From contig CAYWMP010000005.1 in assembly GCA_964459445.1 (NCBI GenBank), positions 1 to 64,000 on the forward strand: DNA of 64,000 bases, in the 5' to 3' direction. Of this stretch, positions 44,843-53,340 are shown in pieces. Made by a program: the position numbers and the translations under genes. This DNA comes from CAYWMP01 sp964459445 (GTDB taxonomy: Bacteria > Desulfobacterota > DSM-4660 > Desulfatiglandales > HGW-15). Position 1 is the first letter of the stretch, and each line of letters begins with the position of its first letter. A model generated the notes under the pieces. The model had not been told where the DNA came from and did not search any database. It saw only the letters and a list, made by a program, of their open reading frames with translations.

Positions 44843-45709
44843 CTACACTTCGATGGGCGTCCCCGGATTGATATCTATGACATTGACCTTGGATGCCATT
44901 TTCCGAACCTGCTTTTTAAAACCCTCACTGTCCTGCACAAGTACCGGGAAAGTGCCGTAGTGTTCCGGGATTACCGTCTTGGGTCTGATGAGTTTACATG
45001 CATAGGCCGCTTCATCGGGCCCCATCGTGAACACCCCTCCAATGGGTAAAATGGCAATGTCGGGTTGATAGAAGTCACCGATAATCGATTTCATATCTCC
45101 CATGAGGGAGGTGTCTCCCGAATGATACAACTTCAGACCGTTCTCAAACTCAATGATATAGCCCACGGCCTCCCCCACAAAACGGTTGGTTCCCTGAAAA
45201 CCGGTCAACTGTGCGCCCGCAGAGTGAAAGGCCTCGACCATGGTGATCTTTATCCCCTCAAAATCGGATGTGCATCCCTTGTTGCCCAGATTAAAGGTTT
45301 GACAATTTGCCTCCGGGACTTCAGATTTGATAAAAAAGTTGAGTTCCCAGGGCGCAATGATTTTGGGATTATAGGTGCTCACAAGGACCTTGGCATCTTC
45401 GATCATAAAGTGGTCCACATGACCGTGCGTCCACAAAATGAAATCGACCTTTCCGAAGCTTCCATCTTTTCTGTACTTGCCCGGGCATTTGGGATTCGTG
45501 CTGATCCAGGGATCAAAAAGGATCCTTTTTCCCGTGCATGAGATAAACAGAAAACTGCCGTGCCCCAACCATTCGACGCCCACCTTGCCTTCTTTAACCG
45601 GCGCCTTTTTGGCCGCGTGCACTTCGGGATTTTTCATCATGCCATGCAAGCCTAACACCCCGATGGCAGCGCCTACGCCTTTAAAAAACTCCCGTCTGGA
45701 TAAAGCCAT
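44843..45709 (-). CDS. Tat-exported metallo-beta-lactamase-fold hydrolase (UPF0173/UlaG-like)
   Basis: A 288-residue protein. The N-terminal SRREFFKGVGAAIGVLGL is a twin-arginine signal, so the folded protein goes to the periplasm. The hydrolase part has VEWLGHGSFLF at the start, the zinc motif THGHVDHF near 114, a later histidine in AFHSAG near 163, LYHSGDTSLMGDM near 196 and IPEHYGTFP near 254. UPF0173/UlaG relatives are usually cytoplasmic, so the Tat signal is a noteworthy variation. The substrate is unknown. The hybrid kinase gene follows it in the same direction. Confidence 0.85.
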   Translation of the reverse strand: MALSRREFFKGVGAAIGVLGLHGMMKNPEVHAAKKAPVKEGKVGVEWLGHGSFLFISCTGKRILFDPWISTNPKCPGKYRKDGSFGKVDFILWTHGHVDHFMIEDAKVLVSTYNPKIIAPWELNFFIKSEVPEANCQTFNLGNKGCTSDFEGIKITMVEAFHSAGAQLTGFQGTNRFVGEAVGYIIEFENGLKLYHSGDTSLMGDMKSIIGDFYQPDIAILPIGGVFTMGPDEAAYACKLIRPKTVIPEHYGTFPVLVQDSEGFKKQVRKMASKVNVIDINPGTPIEV

Positions 45710-46052
45710 TTCTTAATTCCTCCCCTATCTAGGATTTATTTTTTCTTTCAGCCTAATATAGTTTTGGACCCGAAAACCGAGGCCCCCACCATTCCTATTA
45801 ATCATCTCCTGATTTCCGCTACCACTTTGTTCCATAAAACTGATAATAAGTTACCGTTTTATAAGCAGATTTCATGCCAAAGCATCCCTTGACCTATTCT
45901 TCAGTGATTGTGTGCACTTGAAGGTGGGATCAGATAGATTTCTACAAAATTAGGGGGGGTAAATCTGGCGTGAGTGTCTTAAAGCGTCATATTTCTAACT
46001 CCCTGCCGGAAATCTCCGATATTTTCCGGAAATTGATTTGTGATTTTTCTCC

Positions 46053-46081
46053 TTGACAACTCACCTTTCTACTATTATTAT
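46053..46081 (+). promoter_or_regulatory. sigma-70 promoter of the TetR-envelope cluster
   Basis: TTGACA (46053-46058), a 17-base spacer and TATTAT (46076-46081). It is one of the best promoter matches in the window. The predicted start near 46088 coincides with the first operator. Confidence 0.75.
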
Positions 46082-46087
46082 ATGACT

Positions 46088-46099
46088 GACCAGTCGGTC
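46088..46099 (+). promoter_or_regulatory. TetR-type operator 1 (GACC-N4-GGTC)
   Basis: GACCAGTCGGTC, within a longer imperfect palindrome TGACTGACCAGTCGGTCGG, placed directly at the predicted transcription start. Its core matches operator 2 at 46152. Confidence 0.65.
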
Positions 46100-46151
46100 G
46101 GATTTTATTATTATTTATTATTGATTATACAAAAAATAAATAATGTAATAT

Positions 46152-46163
46152 GACCAATGGGTC
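46152..46163 (+). promoter_or_regulatory. TetR-type operator 2 (GACC-N4-GGTC)
   Basis: GACCAATGGGTC, flanked by T on the left and GG on the right exactly as in operator 1. The two sites are 64 bases apart, close to six helical turns, which would allow two dimers to bind on one face. Confidence 0.6.
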
Positions 46164-46173
46164 GGAATTATCT

Positions 46174-46809
46174 ATGAACTTGATTTCTAATTTAGCCAAC
46201 AGGAATGACAAAAAAACACTTATTCTAAAAGCTGCCGCCAAGGTGTTCGCTCGAAAGGGTTTTTTTGGAACCGTCGTTGCGGATATAGCCCTGGAAGCGA
46301 AAATCGGTAAGGGTACGATTTACGGATATTTTAAAAGCAAAGAGGACCTTTTCTTCGCTGTATTCGAGCGTCTCGTGGATGAATCCGGGTCAAAAGCAAA
46401 GATCGGGCTCTCAGCTTTGAGCGGACCCGCCTCGGAACGGCTAAGGGCTCTCGGTGAAACACTCATGAAATCCTGGATCGACATGTTGGATCTTTTCTCC
46501 CTTATGATGGAATTCTGGTCGGCATCCCACTCATCACAAATGCGCGAACGATTCAAAGGAGCCTTTAGGAACGGTTATGCTGAGTTCCGTGGATTGGTTT
46601 CGAGTCTGATCCGGGAGGGAATCGAACAGGGTGAATTCAGATCCGATGTGAACCCGGAATCTACTGCAGCGGCCCTGGTTGGCACCTGGGATGCCCTACT
46701 TCTTCAGGCGTGGTTTGATGAACGCTTTGATCCGCTGGCCGCCTCAAGGGATTTTGTAACCGTTGTCCTCAGGGGCCTGTCTAAAGAGGAACAAACCAAT
46801 GTCTCATAA
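46174..46809 (+). CDS. TetR/AcrR family transcriptional regulator
   Basis: About 211 residues. The DNA-binding domain is clear: ILKAAAKVFARKGFFGTVVADIALEAKIGKGTIYGYFKSKEDLFFAVF. The C-terminal ligand-binding part includes SWIDMLDLFSLMMEFW and AAALVGTWDALLLQAW. An ATG at 46150 is also in frame, but it lies at the edge of operator 2; ATG 46174 is preferred so that both operators are in the leader. Neither has a strong ribosome binding site. It heads a cluster of envelope transport genes and probably represses itself and them until it binds a hydrophobic ligand. Confidence 0.88.
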   Translation: MNLISNLANRNDKKTLILKAAAKVFARKGFFGTVVADIALEAKIGKGTIYGYFKSKEDLFFAVFERLVDESGSKAKIGLSALSGPASERLRALGETLMKSWIDMLDLFSLMMEFWSASHSSQMRERFKGAFRNGYAEFRGLVSSLIREGIEQGEFRSDVNPESTAAALVGTWDALLLQAWFDERFDPLAASRDFVTVVLRGLSKEEQTNVS

Positions 46810-47584
46810 ACATACTCTACAAAGAAAGACTCTCGCACTCTTTGGCCTGACGTTTGGCGTGATTCTTTTTTCCGCTGCAAAGACCCTCGCCTTCGATCCG
46901 CAGACCTTGGTGCAGGCGGCCATTGACTACTATCGGGGAAAAGCCTCCATTGCCACCGTGGATATGACCATACAGCGCCCTTCCTGGAAAAGGACCATGA
47001 CGATTAAGGCCTGGACCAAGGGGCAAAGGGACAGCATCTTTACCATTACCGCCCCTCCGAAAGATAAGGGGAACGGGACCCTTAAAAGGGGTCGGGAGAT
47101 GTGGACCTACAACCCCAAGGTCAATCGCGTCATTAAACTGCCCCCCTCAATGATGTCTCAAGCCTGGATGGGGTCCGACTTTTCAAATAATGATCTCGCA
47201 AAATCCGATAGTATCATAGAAGAATACACCCACGAGTTCGTTGGAACAGAGACCCATGAGGGCAAAAAGGTCTTTATTATAAAATCCATGCCCAAACCGG
47301 ATGCCCCGGTCGTCTGGGGTATGCAGAGGCTCAAGATCCGGGAGGATAGAATACTCCTGAGCGAGGAATACTATGATGAAGATCTCCAACTCGTGAAGGC
47401 CATGACCGGTTTTGATATACAAATGCTGGGAGGCAGACTCTTCCCAAAAAAATGGAAGATGCATAAGGCGGATGTAGAGAACGAGTACACCCTGCTCAAT
47501 TACAGGGGACTCGAGTTCATGGACAAGGATGAACTGTCGGATCGTCTTTTCACCCTGTCGGCCTTGAGGAATCTCAGGAGGTAA
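46799..47584 (+). CDS. LolA-like periplasmic protein (outer membrane lipoprotein-sorting family)
   Basis: About 261 residues. A signal peptide (KTLALFGLTFGVILFS, cleavage near TLA-FDP) leads to a LolA/PF17131-like beta fold. Key stretches are VDMTIQRPSWKRTMTIKAW, MWTYNPKVNRVIKLPPSMM, the hallmark SQAWMGSDFSNNDL, and a late GGRLFPKKW. Proteins of this group bind lipid or lipoprotein acyl chains in a half-barrel. The ATG at 46799 overlaps the TetR stop and has AGAGGA upstream; an earlier frame start at 46763 lies inside the TetR gene. It is coded just before two LolC/E-like permeases. Confidence 0.88.
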   Translation: MSHKHTLQRKTLALFGLTFGVILFSAAKTLAFDPQTLVQAAIDYYRGKASIATVDMTIQRPSWKRTMTIKAWTKGQRDSIFTITAPPKDKGNGTLKRGREMWTYNPKVNRVIKLPPSMMSQAWMGSDFSNNDLAKSDSIIEEYTHEFVGTETHEGKKVFIIKSMPKPDAPVVWGMQRLKIREDRILLSEEYYDEDLQLVKAMTGFDIQMLGGRLFPKKWKMHKADVENEYTLLNYRGLEFMDKDELSDRLFTLSALRNLRR

Positions 47585-47590
47585 AGTGCC

Positions 47591-48841
47591 TTGGTATCCA
47601 TAGACGTCAAGATGGCCTGGCGCAATATGTGGCGCAATCCCAGGAGATCCATCCTGACAATGCTGGCCATTTCTTTCGCCTGTACCCTCCTGGTTTTTAT
47701 GTTGTCATGGCAGTTCGGCTCCTATGATGCCATGATCAATGCCGCGGTAGGCATTCACACCGGACACCTTCAGGTGCAGGCCAAAGGATACCAGGACAAA
47801 CGGAGCATGCGATTGGTGGTGCCCGACCCAGCCTCTGTGGGGGCCATTTTGGATAAGACGGCAGGGGTTGCCTCCTACACCTTTCGCGCCAACGCCTTTT
47901 CCCTGGTCTCATCGGAAGAGAGGACCTACGGTGCTATTGTGATTGGCATTGACCCCATGGGAGAGGCAAATGTATCCACCCTGGAAAGCATGGTTCGGAA
48001 GGGGAGTTATCTTTCCCCCGAGGATGATAATCATGCGTTGGTTGGAAGGCTTCTGGCCAAAAATCTCCGGGTGGACCTGGGCGATGAGTTGATCATACTG
48101 GGGCAAGGAAGAGATGGATCGATCGCCGCGACGGTCGTCAAAATAAAGGGGATTTTTGGCTCGGGGCAGGACGAATTTGATCGCAGTTCAATGCAAATTC
48201 CCCTAAAAACCTTTCAAGAGGTTTACGCCATGTACGGTGCCGTCCATGAAGTGGTCACTAACGGCATGACTCTCGACCATGTTCAGCAAATAAAGCGGGA
48301 CGTGGCTTCCGGTATAGAAGGCCTCGATGCCAAGGTTCGGTTGGTGACCCTGGATTGGATGGAACTCATGCCGGGTTTGGTAGAGGCCATACAGATGGAT
48401 CTGGTGAGCGGATTCATATTTTACATTATCCTTATCATTGTAGTGGCTTTCAGTATCTTAAACACTTTTCTCATGGCCATTTTTGAACGAACCCGGGAAT
48501 TCGGCGTTCTCATGGCCATCGGAACGACGCCGGGTCGATTGACCAAACTCATCATGATCGAATCTGCAAGCATGACCGGGTTGGGCGTGCTCATCGGGAT
48601 CATCGCCGGCAGCTTGATCACGTGGTATTTCCAGGTTCACGGTATCCACATCGCAGGGGCCTCCGATCTTCTGCGCCAGTATGGCTTACCGGAGCGGATG
48701 TTTCCCCAACTGTCCCTGCTTTCGGTTTCCGTAGGCTCGGGCATTGTCTTGGTCATCACCATTTTGACAGCCCTTTACCCGGCATTCAAGGTCCGACGAC
48801 TCCGTCCCATCGAGGCCATGGCCTCGGTGTATAATGTGTAA
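47591..48841 (+). CDS. LolC/E-MacB-type ABC transporter permease
   Basis: A 416-residue FtsX-type permease. A first membrane helix follows WRNMWRNPRRSILTMLAIS. A large periplasmic domain (about 45-265) comes next, then three C-terminal membrane segments with ILNTFLMAIFERTREFGVLMAIGTTPGRL, the cytoplasmic coupling loop. The start is a TTG at 47591 with AGGAGG eight bases upstream; the next ATG (47612) would cut the conserved N-terminus. It pairs with the permease at 49151 as in LolC/LolE and would extract lipoproteins or lipids from the inner membrane. Confidence 0.9.
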   Translation: MVSIDVKMAWRNMWRNPRRSILTMLAISFACTLLVFMLSWQFGSYDAMINAAVGIHTGHLQVQAKGYQDKRSMRLVVPDPASVGAILDKTAGVASYTFRANAFSLVSSEERTYGAIVIGIDPMGEANVSTLESMVRKGSYLSPEDDNHALVGRLLAKNLRVDLGDELIILGQGRDGSIAATVVKIKGIFGSGQDEFDRSSMQIPLKTFQEVYAMYGAVHEVVTNGMTLDHVQQIKRDVASGIEGLDAKVRLVTLDWMELMPGLVEAIQMDLVSGFIFYIILIIVVAFSILNTFLMAIFERTREFGVLMAIGTTPGRLTKLIMIESASMTGLGVLIGIIAGSLITWYFQVHGIHIAGASDLLRQYGLPERMFPQLSLLSVSVGSGIVLVITILTALYPAFKVRRLRPIEAMASVYNV

Positions 48842-48845
48842 TTCT

Positions 48846-48893
48846 ATGGATTGAGGGATTAAGGAATTGGGGAATTTAGGGATTGAGGCAATT
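48846..48893. repeat. low-complexity GGAATT/GAGGGATT repeat, copy 1
   Basis: Imperfect short tandem units of the form GGATTGAGGGATTAAGGAATTGGGGAATTTAGGGATT, directly after a permease stop codon. The same unit type occurs at 50376-50425 after the second permease. Confidence 0.6.
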
Positions 48894-49008
48894 GAAAATT
48901 ATCAGGGAAATGGCATAAGCGATTCATGAATTCGAGCGGACAGAAACCGAAAATCCTATTTAAAAAATCATTTCAGATGAAGTTCTTAAAAAGGATCTAA
49001 CGTTGTTG

Positions 49009-49139
49009 CAGGCTGATCAAAAACATTTATCCCGCCGCTTGGCGGGACGAAATCCCGAGGAGTGAGTCGTACATGTCAGTACATCGCAACGACGAGGGAT
49101 GAGGGTAACGCCGTAGATGGATGTTTTTCATCAGCCTGA
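49009..49139 (+). repeat. palindromic repeat R3
   Basis: About 131 bases with inverted ends: GCAGGCTGATCAAAAACATTT at the start and GGATGTTTTTCATCAGCCTG at the end. The interior has CCCGCCGCTTGGCGGG and GAGTGAGTCGTACATGTCAGTACATCGCAACGACGAGGGATG, which I recall as a dispersed sequence in related genomes. A solo end lies at 10409. It sits in the gap between the two permease genes and covers the false upstream start of the second. Confidence 0.7.
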
Positions 49140-49150
49140 TAGAGGAAAAA

Positions 49151-50374
49151 ATGTACTTCCAATTGGCCTGGCGCAACATCTGGAGAAACCCCCGAAGAAC
49201 CATGGTCATCATGACTGCGGTCATCATTGGCGTTTGGAGCATGATCTTCCTGGGCGCCCTGATGCGTGGAATTGCCGATCAGATGGTGAGGAACGGCATT
49301 GCTACACTGACAGGCCATATCCAGGTGCATCAGACCGGCTTTCGCAACGACCCAGTCATTGAAAACAGCATGACCGAAGCGGAACGGATTATTGACGCCC
49401 TCAAAAATAATCTTCCGCCGGGGTCCATGTGGACCGCCCGAGTGCGTGTGAATGCCATTGCCAGTAATGCACGACATTCCATGGGGGTCACCCTGGTGGG
49501 AACCGAGCCCGAAAAAGAAGCTCAAATATCCTTTATCGGACAAGCGGTAACCGAGGGGCGTTATCTTAAGCCCGATGATAAATTCGGTATTGTGGTTGGA
49601 AAGGCCTTGGTGGATAAGTTCGAGACAAAACTTGGGCGGAAGCTGGTGCTTATGTCTCAGGATACGGATCGTGAAATCGCTTCCAGGGCCTTCCGCATTG
49701 TGGGGATTTTCCGTGCTGAAATGGAAGCCACGGAAAAACGTTTCGTCTTTGTAACCATGCCGGCCGCGCAGCAGATGCTCAAATTAGAAAGGGGTATTTC
49801 TGAAATCTCCATTTTACTGCCCCTTCACCAAATGGCCGAAGCGGTGTCACAGTCCCTTCGCGCCGCTCTGCCGGCCGAGGGATATGAAATCCATACCTGG
49901 CGGGAATTGCTGCCCTTCATCATAGCCGTGCTTGGGATGTATGATGCCTTTATCTTTTTGTGGTTTTTGGTGGTCTTTATTGCCATGGGTTTTGGCATCG
50001 TGAACACCACCCTCATGGCGGTTTTTGAACGGATAAGGGAGTTCGGTTTGCTCAAGGCCTTGGGCATGAAACCCTTTTGGATCATCAAAGAAGTGCTTAC
50101 GGAATCCTTTTTTCTCCTAATCCTGGGCATGCTTATTGGAAACCTATTGGGTCTCCTGAGTGTTTTTGCCCTTGCCGGCGAAGGGATAGACCTATCAGCG
50201 CTTTCAAAGGGATTGGAGTTTGCAGGCATGACCAGGATCATCTATCCGATACTCCATGCCAAAGACCTATTTGGAGCCAATCTCGTGGTCTTTTTATTGG
50301 GGCTCTTGGTAAGTCTCTACCCGGCCGCCAAGGCCGCCAGGTTCACGCCGGTCGAGGCCATGATACATACGTAG
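49151..50374 (+). CDS. LolC/E-MacB-type ABC transporter permease
   Basis: A 407-residue permease, paralogue of the one at 47591. WRNIWRNPRRTMVIMTAVI opens it. A periplasmic domain (about 45-260) follows, then the coupling segment MAVFERIREFGLLKALGMKP between late membrane helices. GAGGAAAAA upstream places the start at ATG 49151; the open frame to 49121 runs into repeat R3. Together with its partner and the ATPase at 50448 it forms a complete Lol/MacB-type transporter. Confidence 0.9.
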   Translation: MYFQLAWRNIWRNPRRTMVIMTAVIIGVWSMIFLGALMRGIADQMVRNGIATLTGHIQVHQTGFRNDPVIENSMTEAERIIDALKNNLPPGSMWTARVRVNAIASNARHSMGVTLVGTEPEKEAQISFIGQAVTEGRYLKPDDKFGIVVGKALVDKFETKLGRKLVLMSQDTDREIASRAFRIVGIFRAEMEATEKRFVFVTMPAAQQMLKLERGISEISILLPLHQMAEAVSQSLRAALPAEGYEIHTWRELLPFIIAVLGMYDAFIFLWFLVVFIAMGFGIVNTTLMAVFERIREFGLLKALGMKPFWIIKEVLTESFFLLILGMLIGNLLGLLSVFALAGEGIDLSALSKGLEFAGMTRIIYPILHAKDLFGANLVVFLLGLLVSLYPAAKAARFTPVEAMIHT

Positions 50375-50375
50375 A

Positions 50376-50425
50376 AGGAATTGAGGGATTGGGGAATTCA
50401 GGAATTCAGGGATTAGAAAATTTAG
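50376..50425. repeat. low-complexity GGAATT/GAGGGATT repeat, copy 2
   Basis: Units GGAATTGAGGGATTGGGGAATTCAGGAATTCAGGGATT begin just after the stop of the second permease. They match the unit type at 48846-48893, which follows the first permease, so the two permease genes and their trailing repeats may have been duplicated together. Confidence 0.6.
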
Positions 50426-50447
50426 GAATATCAGCAAGGAGTGAGCC

Positions 50448-51137
50448 ATGAACATCGTGGAATGTCAGGACATCGCAAAAACCTATCATCAGGGGACCGT
50501 GGAAATTCCAGCCCTCAAAGGCGTTACATTGTCCATTGAAAAGGGGAGTTTCGTAGCCATAGCCGGACCTTCGGGGTCGGGTAAAACCACCATGCTCAAT
50601 ATCGTCGGCGGCTTGGACGAAGCCGATGCCGGAAGCGTCATCCTAGACGGGGAACACCTGGATCAAATGAGCCAATCTCAGTTGGCCCAACTACGGCTAC
50701 AGAAAGTCGGCTTTGTTTTTCAGGCCTATAATCTCATTCCGGTCCTATCAGCAATAGAAAACGTGGAGTTTGTCATGCTGCTCCAGGGGATTCCCACAAC
50801 GGAACGGAGAAATCGTGCAAAAGCCACATTGGATGATGTGGGCCTGGAGGGAAAATATGACAGGCGACCTTCAGAGCTTTCAGGCGGGCAGCAGCAACGG
50901 GTGGCGGTTGCCCGCGCTATTGTTTCGAATCCCTCGATAGTCTTGGCTGATGAACCTACGGCCAACCTGGATTCCAAGACGGGGCAGGGGCTGTTGGAGA
51001 TGATGAAAGAAATGAATGAAAAAAGAAATGTCACTTTCATATTCTCAACCCACGATCACATGGTGATGGAGTATGCCCGAAGACTCATTCAAATAAAAGA
51101 CGGTCGCGTAGCAGATGATGAGACTAAGGCAAATTAG
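50448..51137 (+). CDS. LolD/MacB-type ABC transporter ATPase
   Basis: A 229-residue ATPase. Walker A GPSGSGKTT near residue 38, Q-loop in FVFQAYNLIPVLSAIENVEF (typical of LolD/MacB), signature LSGGQQQRVAVARAI near 146, Walker B IVLADEPTANLD near 165 and the switch His in FSTHDHMVM. It powers the two permeases upstream. The 3' end overlaps the beta-barrel gene by 23 bases, tying that gene to the same operon. Confidence 0.93.
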   Translation: MNIVECQDIAKTYHQGTVEIPALKGVTLSIEKGSFVAIAGPSGSGKTTMLNIVGGLDEADAGSVILDGEHLDQMSQSQLAQLRLQKVGFVFQAYNLIPVLSAIENVEFVMLLQGIPTTERRNRAKATLDDVGLEGKYDRRPSELSGGQQQRVAVARAIVSNPSIVLADEPTANLDSKTGQGLLEMMKEMNEKRNVTFIFSTHDHMVMEYARRLIQIKDGRVADDETKAN

Positions 51138-52491
51138 TTTTGCTTTTCTTTTCTCGATACTTCTAATAGTCCACTTCAACCCGGCAGATTTACGGGCCTC
51201 GTCCCAATCCCCGGAAGAACCCTCTGTTGCGTCTGAGAAATCCCCCTCCTCCTCGACCCCCTGGTACGAAAACATTGAAGCGCAGTGGGGAGGCGATATT
51301 AAAATAAGAGGCACCGCCTCATGGGTTGACGATGAATCCATTTTCCAACCCGTTGGAACGGGAACCTTCTATGACGGAAATGCTGAGGTCCGAATCAAAA
51401 ACACACTTTTTTTTGGTGCTTCTGGATACCTTGAAACCCACTATGAAGCCCTGATCTCAGGTGGAGATACCCGGAGCAAGGGGAAAGACCTCGAAGCGCT
51501 TTTTCCCGATTTATTCGGGGACAGTGTACTCCTCCGCCACCCCCTTGAAGATGATCGTCGCTTTTTTGATTTCACCAAGACCATCACGGAGAATGACGAA
51601 CACACCCTTTACCACCGACTGGATCGTCTGGCCTTTACCGCCCAGCCTGAATGGGGAGCAATTCGTGTGGGCCGCCAGGCCATAACCTGGGGCAACGGCC
51701 TGGTCTTTAATCCTATGGATCTGTTTAACCCATTTTCCCCGACCGATATCGAGCGCGATTATAAGATAGGGGACGATCTTGTGTTAACTCAGTTTTCGAT
51801 CAAAGACATGGGCGACCTTCAACTCCTCTATGTCCCCAGAAGAAATCCAATCACCAGCGACGTAGAAGGTGAACAAAGCTCTCTGGCTGGGAAGTTTCAC
51901 TTTGCTGTCGGCGCCACGGAATTCGATTTCATGGCCGCCAAACACTTTAAAGATGCAGTAGCAGGAATTGGCGGTACCGGATATCTGGCGGATGCAGCCT
52001 GGCGATTGGATGCCACATGGACCCTCCTAGACGAGGAGAGCCAGGAGAAGGATTATCTGAGCCTGATTGCCAATGTGGATTATTCTTGGGCCTGGTTTGA
52101 TAAAAACTTTTATGGTCTTGTGGAGTTTTACTATAATGGGTTGGGTGATGACGATTACCCCGCTGTCTTGATTATGCCGGTAGTCTCAGAACGCCTTGAC
52201 AGGGGTGAATTGTTTGTCCTGGGCCGGGCCTATCTTAGCGGCCACATCAGGGTGGAACTGCACCCTTTGTTTAATATTTTTTTTACAGTGATCAACAACC
52301 TCGAAGATCCCTCGGGTGTTATACAGCCCTGGGCTACCTGGGATATTGCCCAGGACCTTCAACTCACCTGTGGAGCCAACATCTACTATGGAGGAAATGA
52401 AACGGAATTCGGCGGTTTCAAATTGACAGGCACGGATCTCATTGCCAAACCCGCCGATAACACCTTCCTTTGGCTGACTTATTATTTCTAA
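51115..52491 (+). CDS. outer-membrane beta-barrel protein coded with the Lol-like system
   Basis: A 458-residue protein. A signal peptide (MRLRQISFAFLFSILLIVHF, cleavage near LRA-SSQ) is followed by a Ser/Pro-rich linker and alternating amphipathic strands to the end, finishing in LWLTYYF with a C-terminal Phe, the outer-membrane insertion signal. A segment VGRQAITWGNGLVFNPMDLFNPF near 190-215 resembles DUF1302-type barrels. Sharing an operon with a LolA-like protein and a Lol-type ABC transporter suggests it is the outer-membrane end of a lipid or lipoprotein route; this is inference. Confidence 0.75.
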   Translation: MMRLRQISFAFLFSILLIVHFNPADLRASSQSPEEPSVASEKSPSSSTPWYENIEAQWGGDIKIRGTASWVDDESIFQPVGTGTFYDGNAEVRIKNTLFFGASGYLETHYEALISGGDTRSKGKDLEALFPDLFGDSVLLRHPLEDDRRFFDFTKTITENDEHTLYHRLDRLAFTAQPEWGAIRVGRQAITWGNGLVFNPMDLFNPFSPTDIERDYKIGDDLVLTQFSIKDMGDLQLLYVPRRNPITSDVEGEQSSLAGKFHFAVGATEFDFMAAKHFKDAVAGIGGTGYLADAAWRLDATWTLLDEESQEKDYLSLIANVDYSWAWFDKNFYGLVEFYYNGLGDDDYPAVLIMPVVSERLDRGELFVLGRAYLSGHIRVELHPLFNIFFTVINNLEDPSGVIQPWATWDIAQDLQLTCGANIYYGGNETEFGGFKLTGTDLIAKPADNTFLWLTYYF

Positions 52492-52592
52492 GGCAAGCCA
52501 CTTACCATCACTTGAAATGGCGGCTTGATTGATGATCCTAAAAGGGTTCTATTGCATATCTCACTAGACTCGAAGAGTCGCAAAGGTAAAAT

Positions 52593-52621
52593 AACCCACC
52601 CCGCGCAGCGGGATGGGTTTT
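52593..52621. terminator. bidirectional terminator between convergent genes
   Basis: AACCCACCCCGC pairs with GCGGGATGGGTT around a short GCA loop, flanked by A-rich bases on the left and TTTT on the right. It ends the beta-barrel operon and can serve the minus-strand gene at 52665 as well. Confidence 0.7.
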
Positions 52622-52664
52622 GGAAACTACTAAATCTCTTTTCGAGTTTAGTCTGCGTTCCCTC

Positions 52665-52910
52665 TCATTCTTTTTGTGATTCCAAGGGTGGTTTGCATGT
52701 CTTGCATGGTTCATAGCCCGCCTTGACCGCATCTTCCGGGCTGGCGAAAACAATCCGATTATCTTCCTTAATTTTCTTTGCCCAGCGGCATGTAGGTATA
52801 TGGTATTTCTTAGATTTGGCCGAACCCCAGAATTCGGTGCTTAAGGCTACAGTGGCAAAGGCCACAATGACTACTAGAATCAAGATTGAAATCAGGCATC
52901 GCTTCCTCAT
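52665..52910 (-). CDS. small exported protein with Ada-type cysteine motif
   Basis: An 81-residue protein. A signal peptide (MRKRCLISILILVVIVAFATVAL, cleavage near STE-FWG) is followed by a compact domain YHIPTCRWAKKI...SPEDAVKAGYEPCKTCKPP. Three of the cysteines and the His match the zinc-binding pattern of the Ada metal-binding domain and related YHxxxC proteins. AAGGAGG upstream supports the ATG. It is probably a periplasmic metal-binding protein of unknown role. Confidence 0.8.
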   Translation of the reverse strand: MRKRCLISILILVVIVAFATVALSTEFWGSAKSKKYHIPTCRWAKKIKEDNRIVFASPEDAVKAGYEPCKTCKPPLESQKE

Positions 52911-53340
52911 AACGTGTCCTCCTTTCGAGCAATTGGAGTTGTGGATGAGATAACCAGTTGGTAAGGTTGTGCCGTTTCCATTTCAACGCCGAAGTCCCAA
53001 ACCTTTCCATCCGTTGACCATTGATTTTACCTTTCAGTAAAGAGACACGAGAATTGAGATAATCCTCCATGAGCCTTGCGCCCAATGCCTTTTCGAAGAT
53101 CCCCACTTATCGGTACGCCACATCAAATGGGACCCACAATGCTACAAGGAAAACTACGTGTTGACCCGAGGCATTCCTATGACATTCTCATTTATAGGCC
53201 ACTTCATAGCATAGTTCAATGCTTGAAAATCACTTAGAAAATACGGATCAAATCTAGGTATTCTGGGGAGAAAGGGCATTTTTGTTCTATTTTTGAACCT
53301 ATGTTTCCGCCTTCAGAAGATCAGCGATTGATTTGAAAGC
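52911..53340. other. 430-base region without a supported gene
   Basis: A minus-strand frame runs from a GTG near 53106 into the Ada-like gene but has no ribosome binding site and no family resemblance. The rest shows no hairpin or promoter of note except the toxin-antitoxin promoter that begins at 53341. Confidence 0.4.

Noticed and set aside
52810..53106. Minus-strand frame of 98 codons overlapping the Ada-like gene
   Set aside because: GTG start without a ribosome binding site, composition unlike a protein, and it overlaps the well-supported exported protein by 100 bases.
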